DNA from: a virus
Virus record (IMG/VR): IMGVR_UViG_3300033146_003848
Span: 82,141 to 146,140 of that record
Direction: 5' to 3' (one strand)
DNA: 64,000 bases
Part shown: in pieces, positions 8,683 through 16,577 of the stretch
Numbering within the stretch: position 1 is the stretch's first letter
Layout: the number at the start of each line of letters is the position of its first letter
Notes under the pieces: generated by a model
The model's input: only the letters and a program-made list of their open reading frames with translations
Told to the model about the DNA's origin: nothing
Database searches by the model: none
Made by a program: the position numbers and the translations under genes

Positions 8683-8898
8683 ATGAAAAATTTCATAAAA
8701 TTAAAAACTATTCGAGAGGATATGAATAAAAAATATTCATCTCAATCAGCATGGTTAGATGCTGATGTTTTAGATTTAGGGCGAATGATACGAGGAGTGT
8801 CCAAAGAAGATGATGATATTATCGTTGCAAATGTGATTCGTTGGGTTTATAAATGGGAAATAATATCTAAACGATATTTAGATTTAAGAAGAGGTTAA
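8683..8898 (+). CDS. Hypothetical protein, 71 aa
   Basis: No family recognised; small, helical, charged. AAGGAG 7 nt before the start; the next gene begins 3 nt after its stop, so the two are coupled. Confidence 0.6.
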   Translation: MKNFIKLKTIREDMNKKYSSQSAWLDADVLDLGRMIRGVSKEDDDIIVANVIRWVYKWEIISKRYLDLRRG

Positions 8899-8901
8899 AA
8901 T

Positions 8902-9330
8902 ATGGAAATTGTTAAATATGAGAAATTAATAGATGTATTAATGGTTAATGAAGCATTGGTTTTTTTAAATGTGGATGAACCAGCAGAATGGGAAACAGCG
9001 ATAGTAAGTCACATGATAGAATATGATATTGTGCCGGTAGATTTTCAATTTCAAAATGCGTTTATTACAAAGAGAGATGCTGATCATTGGGATTTAGTCT
9101 TCATGTTGCCTGAAAATAAGGATAATTTAGATTTATTGAAACTCAAGAAGTGGAAAGATTTAGTTAGTCCCGAAAATGAATTATCCGATGAGTATGTTGA
9201 TGCTATAATGTCAGGTGATGATGATTATCATGTGGAGAGTAATGATTTAAATCGTATCGAATGGCTTTCAGATTACGTTGAAAAATATGCTCAGGATCAT
9301 AATCAATTAATAATGTCTAGTGAGGCATAA
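8902..9330 (+). CDS. Hypothetical acidic protein, 142 aa
   Basis: Acidic throughout (many D/E, particularly the last 50 residues), no cysteines, no membrane segment. No family recognised. Acidic phage early proteins are sometimes DNA mimics, but only the charge supports that here. Confidence 0.65.
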   Translation: MEIVKYEKLIDVLMVNEALVFLNVDEPAEWETAIVSHMIEYDIVPVDFQFQNAFITKRDADHWDLVFMLPENKDNLDLLKLKKWKDLVSPENELSDEYVDAIMSGDDDYHVESNDLNRIEWLSDYVEKYAQDHNQLIMSSEA

Positions 9331-9399
9331 ATTAATTTAAAGTTTTTGTTTCTTTTGATATATTATATTGTATTTATAACCAATATTAGGAGAAATTAA

Positions 9400-9594
9400 A
9401 TGAACGCTTTTGATGTATTAGATGGTAAAGAAGAATTTATCATGATTGATGAGAAAGCCTTGACGAAAACGAAATGTGTTTTCATAGAATGGTCACATAA
9501 TAATAAACGAGCAATTGTGAAAAACTTGGACTTAAATAAAAATATGTCCATTGATGGTGAAGAATTTTTAGAGTTTATTGGTTGGCAGCAATAA
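9400..9594 (+). CDS. Hypothetical protein, 64 aa
   Basis: TAGGAG precedes the ATG. No family recognised. A possible -10 (TATATT, 9364-9369) lies upstream but no good -35, so its promoter is uncertain. Confidence 0.6.
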   Translation: MNAFDVLDGKEEFIMIDEKALTKTKCVFIEWSHNNKRAIVKNLDLNKNMSIDGEEFLEFIGWQQ

Positions 9595-9608
9595 ATTTTA
9601 GATTATTA

Positions 9609-9637
9609 TTGACAGGGCTCAAAATTAATGATATAAT
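9609..9637 (+). promoter_or_regulatory. Early sigma70-like promoter with 5' hairpin
   Basis: TTGACA at 9609-9614, 17-nt spacer, consensus -10 TATAAT at 9632-9637 with TGA before it. The predicted transcript then folds at 9648-9668 (ACAATTGA / TCAATTGT). Confidence 0.85.
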
Positions 9638-9698
9638 ATGATTATAAACAATTGAAAATGTCAATTGTAGTTTTTATTATTCATTGATGGAGAGACTT

Positions 9699-10205
9699 AT
9701 GAAATTTGTACTAATTCAAAACACAAACAACGAATTGTATTGCATCGAATCGGACAAACTCAATGACGTTGAATATCCATTCAACGTCATTGTTCCTGAG
9801 TTTGAGGGCGAACTCAGTACTAGAACCACATCACATGCGGCAGAAGACTTCAGTGTAAATGTAAATGATACTATTTATTGCGATTCATTAGGTAAACACA
9901 TTCAAGTTACCAAAATAGATTCCACCAAAGTAAATTTTGATAATATGTATCAAAATTATTTTTTAATTGAAGAAAATGAAAAAATTGATGAGGATGAAAA
10001 ATCAGAAGCGGATCAAATGATAGTTCCTAGTTCATATATGATAGCGACATATCAGACAGTTAAGGATGTGTTCGTGGGAGTTCGTATTCCAACCTCAGAA
10101 TATAAATGCATTAAAGAAACTAGGGTTTCGGTGAACGATATTGTTTATTGTGGAGCCAATAGAAGTTGGATCAAAGTAATAGCAGTGTATTCTATAGGAG
10201 AGTAA
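9699..10205 (+). CDS. Hypothetical protein with an internal duplication, 168 aa
   Basis: Two halves share a pattern: NVNDTIYCDSLGKHIQV near residue 55 and SVNDIVYCGANRSWIKV near residue 150, suggesting two SH3-like beta barrels. Function unknown. ATG 9699 is chosen over the upstream in-frame starts because GGAGAG at 9689-9694 fits it. Confidence 0.65.
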   Translation: MKFVLIQNTNNELYCIESDKLNDVEYPFNVIVPEFEGELSTRTTSHAAEDFSVNVNDTIYCDSLGKHIQVTKIDSTKVNFDNMYQNYFLIEENEKIDEDEKSEADQMIVPSSYMIATYQTVKDVFVGVRIPTSEYKCIKETRVSVNDIVYCGANRSWIKVIAVYSIGE

Positions 10206-10206
10206 T

Positions 10207-10641
10207 GTGAAATATACAGACGAACAAATAATTTTATTGGCGATTTCTCAAAAGAAATATCCTGAAATTTCAAGTTCCAATGCCATTCAATCTACTATAT
10301 CAGGGCTTTCTCGAATATATATTTACCAAGATGACATTCAAATGCTTACTTTGGCTTGCGATATAGGTATAGAAATTATAATTCGAGAATACTCTAATCG
10401 TCCTGATATATTAGTTAGTAAAATGAAGGATATCATGAGACAAAAGTTATCGTTAATGCCCGATGCTCATAGTTTTATATCGAAGAAGTTTAAAAGGACG
10501 CATCATGTGAAGATATTGGATGTTATATATAAACATTTATCCGATATTCCGTTTTCTGTTGGAGAAAGTAATATTTTATCGATCATTAAACAAGAGGCTG
10601 ATGATACTTTAAAAAATCAGATAATTAATGTTTTTAATTGA
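10207..10641 (+). CDS. Hypothetical protein, 144 aa
   Basis: Predicted all-helical. GTG start with AGGAGAG upstream, one base after the previous stop. No family recognised. Confidence 0.65.
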   Translation: MKYTDEQIILLAISQKKYPEISSSNAIQSTISGLSRIYIYQDDIQMLTLACDIGIEIIIREYSNRPDILVSKMKDIMRQKLSLMPDAHSFISKKFKRTHHVKILDVIYKHLSDIPFSVGESNILSIIKQEADDTLKNQIINVFN

Positions 10642-10666
10642 CACGGATAAAAAATAATGCTATAAT
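10638..10666 (+). promoter_or_regulatory. Early sigma70-like promoter with 5' hairpin (copy 1)
   Basis: TTGACA at 10638-10643, 17 nt, TATAAT at 10661-10666 with TGC before it. Hairpin ATGAAAC / GTTTCAT at 10673-10696. The whole ~95-bp unit up to the start codon is nearly identical to the one at 12656-12750. Confidence 0.85.
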
Positions 10667-10729
10667 ATTTATATGAAACAATCGTTTTTGTTTCATGAGT
10701 TTTAAAAATTTAAATGATGGAGATTCATT

Positions 10730-11566
10730 ATGACATTTGGTAATGCAGAACTTAAAGACATTTTATTTGATGTGAAAGAGATGCCAGTACTTTATCCAAA
10801 CCCTGAAGAGTATGATAGTGCAAGTGGAGAATTCGAAAGTATTTCTCAATTTTCTCATAGGAAAGTCCTTTTGAGAGCCGACAATAATCGAGAATTAGGT
10901 ATTGTTGGGAGTGACTGGCAACCCATTCTCAATCAAACTGCTTTGGACAGATTTGATGAAATTTGTAAAGAAAGTAAAATCAAGTATGAACTCGGAGAAG
11001 TTCTTATGAAAGATGGAGGAGCAAAAACTTCTGTGGAAATTAAATTCCCAGAGAAAACTATTCAAACTGGAAAAGGTGATGTCATAGAACTAAGAGGATA
11101 TCTTCATAATGGATTTAATGGAAGTACATCAGTAGGCTTAGAATTAGGGTTCTTCAGATACTGGTGTTCCAATGGAGCAATAATTGGAAGCAAAGAGCAC
11201 CAATTAAAATTTAAACATACATTAAGTGCTGAAGATAAAATGGCGAATGCATTTAAAATGTATATCGAAACACGATTTAATGAGACGGAGCAATTTATTC
11301 AGAAATTGACAGCCACAAATATAACTGATGCACAAATCAAAACCGAATTCGAGGAGCAAGAAATTATTGCTAAAAAATACGAAAGTAATTATTTTGAATC
11401 ATTGAATAAAGAGAGTGCTGATATGAACGGAGCACAAACACTTTGGTTAATGTATAATATTTATACTAGAGTGATAACTCATGGACTTGAAGTGAATAAC
11501 TATCGAAAACTTCAATTGTTGGCTCAAGTATCGAATAGAGCAAAGAATGTGTGGTTAGCAAAGTAA
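10730..11566 (+). CDS. DUF932 family phage/plasmid protein
   Basis: 278 aa. Family features: an opening SRK-like segment (SHRKVLLRADNNRELGIVG), a central strand-rich part with YLHNGFNGSTS, and RYWCSNGA near residue 145, all characteristic of DUF932 proteins carried by phages and plasmids. Function unknown for the family; some members have been linked to DNA or anti-restriction functions without proof. A clear hairpin follows the gene. It is one of the longer genes of the early region. Confidence 0.8.
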   Translation: MTFGNAELKDILFDVKEMPVLYPNPEEYDSASGEFESISQFSHRKVLLRADNNRELGIVGSDWQPILNQTALDRFDEICKESKIKYELGEVLMKDGGAKTSVEIKFPEKTIQTGKGDVIELRGYLHNGFNGSTSVGLELGFFRYWCSNGAIIGSKEHQLKFKHTLSAEDKMANAFKMYIETRFNETEQFIQKLTATNITDAQIKTEFEEQEIIAKKYESNYFESLNKESADMNGAQTLWLMYNIYTRVITHGLEVNNYRKLQLLAQVSNRAKNVWLAK

Positions 11567-11578
11567 ATATTATATCAA

Positions 11579-11603
11579 GAGGAGATAGTCGAACTATCTC
11601 CTC
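11579..11603 (+). terminator. Hairpin after the DUF932 gene
   Basis: Perfect 11-bp stem (GAGGAGATAGT / ACTATCTCCTC) with a 3-nt loop, followed by an AT-rich tail without a clean U-run. It is probably a partial terminator; the next gene follows 20 nt later and has no promoter of its own. Confidence 0.6.
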
Positions 11604-11622
11604 ATTATTATAGGAGAATAAA

Positions 11623-11976
11623 ATGAAAATTGATTTTAATTTTGAACGAGTTGATATATATAAGACGGCAGAAATTGATATGCGACCAATATATTCGATG
11701 AGAGTTGGAGATTATATGTTCATCCTCGTTAATAAATATTACTATTGGAAAAAGGTCGAGAAACGAGTTTCTCATGAAAGATCCGCAACAATTTATGTTA
11801 TAGATAATAATAATCGAGGACTTTATGTGACTGGAACTCATGATTCGGGGATGAATGCATTCATTGATTTGATTGAACGTTATCCTAAAAAACATTTCCC
11901 AAAGAAGTTCGATGAAGCATTTAATGAGGAGGCACAACTCTCTAAAATTAAGGCGAGAGATAATGAAATAAAATGA
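11623..11976 (+). CDS. Hypothetical protein, 117 aa
   Basis: TAGGAG site. The start is beta-rich and the C-terminus lysine-rich. No family recognised. Ends with ATGA overlap into the next gene. Confidence 0.65.
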   Translation: MKIDFNFERVDIYKTAEIDMRPIYSMRVGDYMFILVNKYYYWKKVEKRVSHERSATIYVIDNNNRGLYVTGTHDSGMNAFIDLIERYPKKHFPKKFDEAFNEEAQLSKIKARDNEIK

Positions 11977-12272
11977 GTATTCTAGGTAGATTAGTGAGAC
12001 GAGCCATTTATGATGAGTTAGATAATAACCAGATTCGGAATTATAAAATAACCTCTCAACATGGAAAAAGTTTTGTTTATCATATTTATAATGTCCACGA
12101 TCACGATAGTCATATATGTACCATTACAATTAATGACTCATTAGATGTTATAGTCAAGGATACTATTAGTTGTAAAGATATTGAAAGACTACAGATTTTT
12201 AACACGTTGGATAAGATGTATGATAATACCATATACAAAGTTAAATATCATCCTCGAAATTTTTGGAGATAG
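11973..12272 (+). CDS. Hypothetical protein, 99 aa
   Basis: Translationally coupled (ATGA) to the preceding gene. Several histidines in the middle (HIYNVHDHDSH). No family recognised. Confidence 0.6.
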   Translation: MSILGRLVRRAIYDELDNNQIRNYKITSQHGKSFVYHIYNVHDHDSHICTITINDSLDVIVKDTISCKDIERLQIFNTLDKMYDNTIYKVKYHPRNFWR

Positions 12273-12281
12273 GAGAAAAAA

Positions 12282-12509
12282 ATGAAAAAAATAAAGATTT
12301 ATGATGTAGAATATTGGGAAGATGATAATTATAATAGATGGTCTAATTGCACTAAACAACAGGCTCAAGATATGTCCGACTCTTTATTGAATTGTTATAA
12401 TTGCGAAAATTGTCAAATATGTACCAATTGTTCTTCTTGTGTATTTTGTTATAATTGTTTAAACTGCAATAACGCAATAAATGAAGTGAATGGCAGAGAT
12501 ATTGGATAA
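12282..12509 (+). CDS. CxxC-repeat protein, shortest of four paralogues
   Basis: 75 aa. Same architecture as the proteins at 25096, 26576 and 33748(-): an N-terminal module reading ...VEYWEDDNYNRWSNCT, then a run of cysteines every third residue (ten in all). The regular C-x-x spacing could bind several metal ions or build a narrow solenoid held by disulfides; neither is shown. TAGGAG site. Confidence 0.75.
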   Translation: MKKIKIYDVEYWEDDNYNRWSNCTKQQAQDMSDSLLNCYNCENCQICTNCSSCVFCYNCLNCNNAINEVNGRDIG

Positions 12510-12675
12510 CACACTAAATAAAATAAAAAAACTTGCAGATTTAATATCCAAGAATAAGTTTCAATCATTCAAATCATATAGGTTGCCATTTATCAAAACA
12601 CCTAATAGTTCATGTGTGATTTATAACATGAAAGAATATAAACAATTGATATTAATTGACACGGATAAAAAATAA
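12490..12675 (+). CDS. Hypothetical small protein, 61 aa
   Basis: Overlaps the CxxC gene by 20 nt and runs into the next promoter. The ribosome site is poor (only GAAGTGA). Basic, no family recognised. Could be a chance frame. Confidence 0.35.
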   Translation: MAEILDNTLNKIKKLADLISKNKFQSFKSYRLPFIKTPNSSCVIYNMKEYKQLILIDTDKK

Positions 12676-12684
12676 TGCTATAAT
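12656..12684 (+). promoter_or_regulatory. Early sigma70-like promoter with 5' hairpin (copy 2)
   Basis: TTGACA at 12656-12661, 17 nt, TATAAT at 12679-12684; hairpin at 12691-12714. Nearly identical to the unit at 10638 from -35 to start codon, although the genes behind them are unrelated. Confidence 0.85.
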
Positions 12685-12747
12685 ACTTATATGAAACAAT
12701 CGTTTTTGTTTCATGAGTTTTAAAAATTTAAATGATGGAGATTTATT

Positions 12748-13371
12748 ATGAAGAAATTCACACAAAAATTACTAGATAATTTTGATAGTTCAAAGGAGAA
12801 CTATCACCAACAAATTTTAGATGTTGCATATGATGCTTGGACAACAGATATGGAGTGGACATATGCCGACATGATAGATAATACTATTGAGCAATTTGGT
12901 CAACTTACTGCTCTATTAGTGTTAGTTGGCAAATTTAATCAACAAGTTACAAATGGGGGTCATATTCAATATATAATGAATGATTTTGCATCAAGAGGAT
13001 CTAAGTATGATTTAGATATTCATAATAAAATGATATCATTGATGAGTAGCACTTATTTGAAGCCTTGTGACAACTATGATATGATATTAAAAATTATGCG
13101 GTCATTAGATGTGGTTTATTATCCATCTGAGTATGAAACTGAAACTTGTTCTTCGTGTGGTGGAAGTGGAATGAGTGATTATGGAGAAGAGGATGAGGAG
13201 TGCGATGATTGTTGTGGGACAGGAGAAATAGAATTTCTTAATGATGAGGAGTTCGTACATAACGGAGAACATTTAGATGAACAATATTATGAGGTGTATG
13301 AAGATTGGCTTCAATCAATCGAAAAGTTATTGCATCATATGCCTGAATTAAATGGAGAGAATCATGAGTGA
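12748..13371 (+). CDS. DMP19/DUF4375-like protein with DnaJ-type zinc knuckles
   Basis: 207 aa. Residues ~60-80 (FNQQVTNGGHIQYIMND) fit the VxNGGxxQYxxN signature of DMP19-like proteins; a baculoviral-type DNA mimic is the name-giving member, but most relatives are uncharacterised. From base 13146 there are two DnaJ-style knuckles, CSSCGGSG and CDDCCGTG, which would bind one zinc. The combination is unusual. The C-terminal part is very acidic. Good GGAG site. Confidence 0.6.
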   Translation: MKKFTQKLLDNFDSSKENYHQQILDVAYDAWTTDMEWTYADMIDNTIEQFGQLTALLVLVGKFNQQVTNGGHIQYIMNDFASRGSKYDLDIHNKMISLMSSTYLKPCDNYDMILKIMRSLDVVYYPSEYETETCSSCGGSGMSDYGEEDEECDDCCGTGEIEFLNDEEFVHNGEHLDEQYYEVYEDWLQSIEKLLHHMPELNGENHE

Positions 13372-13801
13372 TATATCCGTGTATCAAATGGCAATTAATA
13401 ATGCCTCAAATTATATCGTAGCCTTAAATAACCGAATGAGTGCTGATGATCCAAGACGAGATGCTGAAATTGGAATTTTTGATATTACATCGGTTTTAGA
13501 AATCATCTTTTGTAAGGCAAAAGAAGAGATTGCATCCGATATTATTAAAACTGTGAATGATATTAGTCCTCAATCGACAATAGAAACTAGAAGTCCTAAG
13601 CAAGAGGTACGAATATTATTCCATAACATTGAGATTGATTGGGAAAAAGGGAATTATGAGGTGTATGATATTGGAGAAGATGATAAAAAACAAATAATAG
13701 ATAAAATGATTGATGGTGAGTGTGCGGGAATCATACGAATTGCCGAAAATGATTCCAGTGAAGTTTTAATTGGACATTGGACTATTAAAGGAGATAAATG
13801 A
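13364..13801 (+). CDS. Hypothetical protein, 145 aa, paralogue of the gene at 13985
   Basis: Shares with the gene two positions downstream an N-terminal helical part, a central LFH(N/D)IEI-x-WE segment and an end reading (V)GxWxI+. Start ATG 13364 uses GGAGAG and overlaps the DMP19-like gene by 8 nt. Family unknown; a local tandem duplication is clear. Confidence 0.65.
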   Translation: MSDISVYQMAINNASNYIVALNNRMSADDPRRDAEIGIFDITSVLEIIFCKAKEEIASDIIKTVNDISPQSTIETRSPKQEVRILFHNIEIDWEKGNYEVYDIGEDDKKQIIDKMIDGECAGIIRIAENDSSEVLIGHWTIKGDK

Positions 13802-13995
13802 TGAATCAAATTGATAGAGACCTTCATATGAAAGTATACCGTTTAATTGAGAAAAATTATACTCCTCTAGATACTGCTCATATGGTTTGGGAAAAAATAA
13901 AGAGTCACTTCACTGAGGATAGAGAGACTCGAATTATAATGACTAGTCGGATCGGAAGATGGATTGAATGGGAGGAATGTAATTATGATGAATGA
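13798..13995 (+). CDS. Hypothetical protein, 65 aa
   Basis: Lies between the two paralogues, overlapping both. AAGGAG site. Helical, tryptophan-rich. No family recognised. Confidence 0.6.
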   Translation: MMNQIDRDLHMKVYRLIEKNYTPLDTAHMVWEKIKSHFTEDRETRIIMTSRIGRWIEWEECNYDE

Positions 13996-14419
13996 AATTT
14001 CAACAAAGGATTATATTAATGCGATTACAGCCATAGCGAATCACATTATGAGTCCTGAGTTTGTACATGAAAATAAAGAGAATCGACTTGATGTGGAGAA
14101 TGTTACCGAAGTATTGTCAATTATATATCATAAATCGAAAATGCATATATCCAATGATATTGTAAAAAAGATATCAGAATTTTGTTTATTGGACAAGGAA
14201 TCAAGTGAATTTACTCAGGTCATTGAAGTATTATTTCATGATATTGAGATCTGTTGGGAAGGTCATGTGACTTCAGTAGACCTTCATCCGTTAGATTATA
14301 AACTTATTGAAACTCTCATTATAAAGGCTTCTAATAAAGGACCCATCACAGTTCCTTATATTGATATTCAGGGCGAACAACGCTATTATGTTGGAGAATG
14401 GAGAATCAGAAAATGTTAA
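13985..14419 (+). CDS. Hypothetical protein, 144 aa, paralogue of the gene at 13364
   Basis: Central VLFHDIEICWEG and terminal YVGEWRIRK line up with the paralogue. ATG 13985 is set by GGGAGG at 13970-13975. The N-terminal halves have diverged strongly, so the duplication is old. Confidence 0.65.
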   Translation: MMNEISTKDYINAITAIANHIMSPEFVHENKENRLDVENVTEVLSIIYHKSKMHISNDIVKKISEFCLLDKESSEFTQVIEVLFHDIEICWEGHVTSVDLHPLDYKLIETLIIKASNKGPITVPYIDIQGEQRYYVGEWRIRKC

Positions 14420-14604
14420 TTTGTCCTATATGTAAATCTAGTGTTGAAATGAAACGATCCGATGAAAATGATTTTTTATTTACTTGTACCAATCAATGCT
14501 TTAAAAATATTTCTATTTTCGCACATTCGGATTTAGAAGCAAAAGGCTTTTGGTTAGGGAGAAGTGCTGAAATAGTTTCTAGTGAGTTGAGAAACAATCA
14601 ATAG
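14413..14604 (+). CDS. Lar-like zinc-ribbon protein, 63 aa
   Basis: MLICPICKSS at the start and FTCTNQC about 20 residues later give a CxxC...CxxxC ribbon; the length and a final aromatic segment (GFWLGRSAE) in place of the usual AIxxWNxR resemble Lar-type restriction-alleviation zinc ribbons. Lar proteins modulate type I restriction. Similarity is weak, so the role is speculative. The start uses the GGAGA inside the end of the previous gene. Confidence 0.45.
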   Translation: MLICPICKSSVEMKRSDENDFLFTCTNQCFKNISIFAHSDLEAKGFWLGRSAEIVSSELRNNQ

Positions 14605-14710
14605 TAACATATCACTTTTGTTGTTTTTGTTGTTATACGAGTAACCTAGAGTATGAGAATTGAGCCTAATTAATCAATAAAATATATTATATTCATTATT
14701 TCAATATTAT

Positions 14711-14739
14711 TTGATTTGAGTGATTATTTATGTTATAAT
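14711..14739 (+). promoter_or_regulatory. Early sigma70-like promoter
   Basis: TTGATT at 14711-14716, 17 nt, TATAAT at 14734-14739 with TGT before it. Bases 14605-14710 hold nothing else recognised. Confidence 0.7.
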
Positions 14740-14787
14740 TAATGAATGAAAAAGTTTTTCATTATTATTAATTTATTTGAGGGAAAA

Positions 14788-15105
14788 ATGAATATAAAAT
14801 CTATTATTCAATCGGGAAAAATTATTCGAACAAATGAAGGATTGTATACAACTGATGAGGAGTTATGGTTAGAATGTGAAATAGAAATTTTAATAGAGAC
14901 TCCAATTCAAGAGACAGACTTGGAGTCTATATTTGATACCTCTCCTGAAATATTTTATAAATTCATAGAGTTTGATGTTTATGATAAGGTTCAAGTCGAA
15001 TTGCATTCTAATCATATAGAAATTCTTATTATTTTTGAAGCATATGAACCTTTTCAAACTGATCCTGAATATGATTCGTTAGAATTGGATTATTGGAAAC
15101 ATTAA
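14788..15105 (+). CDS. Hypothetical acidic protein, 105 aa
   Basis: ATG 14788 with GAGGGA upstream; the in-frame ATG at 14746 coincides with the expected transcription start. Rich in E/I/Y, low in basic residues. No family recognised. Confidence 0.65.
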   Translation: MNIKSIIQSGKIIRTNEGLYTTDEELWLECEIEILIETPIQETDLESIFDTSPEIFYKFIEFDVYDKVQVELHSNHIEILIIFEAYEPFQTDPEYDSLELDYWKH

Positions 15106-15107
15106 AT

Positions 15108-15136
15108 TTGACTTGGTGTTAAAATTGTGATATACT
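15108..15136 (+). promoter_or_regulatory. Early sigma70-like promoter
   Basis: TTGACT at 15108-15113, 17 nt, TATACT at 15131-15136 with TGA before it. Confidence 0.8.
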
Positions 15137-15173
15137 ATATATGTAATTATGATTAATTATTATTATGGAGTAA

Positions 15174-15611
15174 ATGATGAAAAAAGAAGACATTGTTATT
15201 GATTTAGAATCCTCAAGAACATTTAAAGTGGAATGTATTTGGGAAGAAAATGAATTCGTTTGTGTGGTCGGATACGAAGACCGAGAAAACTTTTGGCGAG
15301 TAGGATATATATTGTTGCCTTCGAGTAACACTTTCTATGAGAGAGATTATGATGACGACCGAGTTAAAAATTTGGAAGTGTATGGAGGAATAACATATGC
15401 GAATCATTTAAGTAAATCTATATTTAAAGACCTCATATCAGTCAAAGATGATCTTTGGCTACTAGGGTTTGATGCAGGACACGGAGAAGATGGGTTATCC
15501 TTAGAGTTCATGAAAGATGAAATGAAATCTTTAGCGAGTCAAATATTTACCAAAGAATCTGAACACGCCTTCGATGTGTTAAATGACATAATATTTTCAA
15601 AAAAGAATTGA
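15174..15611 (+). CDS. Hypothetical protein, 145 aa
   Basis: ATG 15174 or 15177 behind TGGAG. The first 60 residues look like a beta-barrel with many aromatic and acidic residues. No family recognised. Single-gene transcription unit between two promoters. Confidence 0.65.
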   Translation: MMKKEDIVIDLESSRTFKVECIWEENEFVCVVGYEDRENFWRVGYILLPSSNTFYERDYDDDRVKNLEVYGGITYANHLSKSIFKDLISVKDDLWLLGFDAGHGEDGLSLEFMKDEMKSLASQIFTKESEHAFDVLNDIIFSKKN

Positions 15612-15636
15612 CTCGGTTGACTTTATATGTTATACT
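15608..15636 (+). promoter_or_regulatory. Early sigma70-like promoter with 5' hairpin
   Basis: TTGACT at 15608-15613, 17 nt, TATACT at 15631-15636 with TGT before it; imperfect hairpin at about 15647-15669. The -35 overlaps the stop of the preceding gene. Confidence 0.85.
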
Positions 15637-15687
15637 ATTAATATAAACACTTGATAAAGTATTGAGTGTAACTTAATGGAGAATATC

Positions 15688-15960
15688 ATGATTTTAAGTA
15701 CCGAAATGCAAGATACTATCGAAGAGTTAACTGGAGTTTCTGTGCAAGCCTTACATTATAATGATGAGGAGATTTCGTTTAAACAAAATGGAATCTGGCG
15801 AGACATGGAAATGAAAACCTTTTCTGACATCAATCGTCGGTTTAAAATATCAAAACAACCTGACAAAAAACAGAACTTTTATTATATAAGTCGGGGATCT
15901 GAAGCGTTTGACCTGATGATTTTGATTAATGATTTTAGCAATGCGATAATTGAGATTTAA
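15688..15960 (+). CDS. Hypothetical protein, 90 aa
   Basis: ATG 15688 behind TGGAGA. No family recognised. Confidence 0.6.
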   Translation: MILSTEMQDTIEELTGVSVQALHYNDEEISFKQNGIWRDMEMKTFSDINRRFKISKQPDKKQNFYYISRGSEAFDLMILINDFSNAIIEI

Positions 15961-15961
15961 C

Positions 15962-16132
15962 ATGGTGAGTTCATGTAATATGTTTAAGTTCTCAACAGTC
16001 CATCAACAACATAACACTTCGGGCTGTGAGTATTCTATCACTGAAAATCATGTGACACCATCTATAGAATGGGCAAAATATAACGATTATAAAAAATTTA
16101 AAAAAAGTGAATTAAAGTTTGACACGGATTAA
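15962..16132 (+). CDS. Hypothetical small protein, 56 aa
   Basis: Begins one base after the previous stop; weak GAG as ribosome site. Its last codons lie under the -35 of the next promoter. No family recognised; may be coupled or may be a chance frame. Confidence 0.4.
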   Translation: MVSSCNMFKFSTVHQQHNTSGCEYSITENHVTPSIEWAKYNDYKKFKKSELKFDTD

Positions 16133-16147
16133 ATAATATGTTATACT
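16119..16147 (+). promoter_or_regulatory. Early promoter with hairpin and AGTC/GACT leader
   Basis: TTGACA at 16119-16124, 17 nt, TATACT at 16142-16147 with TGT. The transcript has a first hairpin (AAACA / TGTTT) from about 16156 and, before the ribosome site, the leader GAGTCAGACAAGAC...ATCGGAGAG (16192-16220) that recurs at 24160 and 28236. Confidence 0.85.
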
Positions 16148-16225
16148 ATTATTATAAACAATTGATTTTGTTTGTATGTTTATTAATTTTTTGAGTCAGA
16201 CAAGACGTTAAAATCGGAGAGTATT

Positions 16226-16522
16226 ATGGGATTTATAGTTAAACTTATCGATAAAGACAATTCGATTCGAGAGGATGAATTTGCGACTGCGATTAAAGAA
16301 CTGAAGCCTGAATTTAATAGTGATATTAAAGAAAAATCAGGAGTGTTCATTCATTTGGACTCAAATGAAATTGAACTCAAGAATGGAGTAGTTAAAATAT
16401 TTGGGTCATTTACTACTATGGGAGATGAGATTGAAGGACTAATTTTAAATTTACTTTTAAATTTACAAAAGTTCGGATATAAAATAGAAGTTATTTGCCC
16501 AGAATTAGGGTATGAGAGTTAG
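16226..16522 (+). CDS. Hypothetical protein, 98 aa
   Basis: Strong ATCGGAGAG leader site. Alternating helix/strand composition, no family recognised. Followed by a strong hairpin. Confidence 0.65.
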   Translation: MGFIVKLIDKDNSIREDEFATAIKELKPEFNSDIKEKSGVFIHLDSNEIELKNGVVKIFGSFTTMGDEIEGLILNLLLNLQKFGYKIEVICPELGYES

Positions 16523-16532
16523 ATTATTAAAC

Positions 16533-16558
16533 TGAGGACTTCAATAATGAAGTCCTCA
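16533..16558 (+). terminator. Hairpin (10-bp perfect stem)
   Basis: TGAGGACTTC / GAAGTCCTCA with a 6-nt loop, no U-run. The next gene follows without a promoter, so it is likely an attenuator or processing signal. The stem core resembles the terminator at 28936. Confidence 0.55.
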
Positions 16559-16577
16559 ACAACGTAAGGAGATTATT

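Noticed and set aside
9341-9369. Promoter before the gene at 9400
   Set aside because: A -10-like TATATT exists but the -35 position (AGTTTT) does not match the pattern seen elsewhere.
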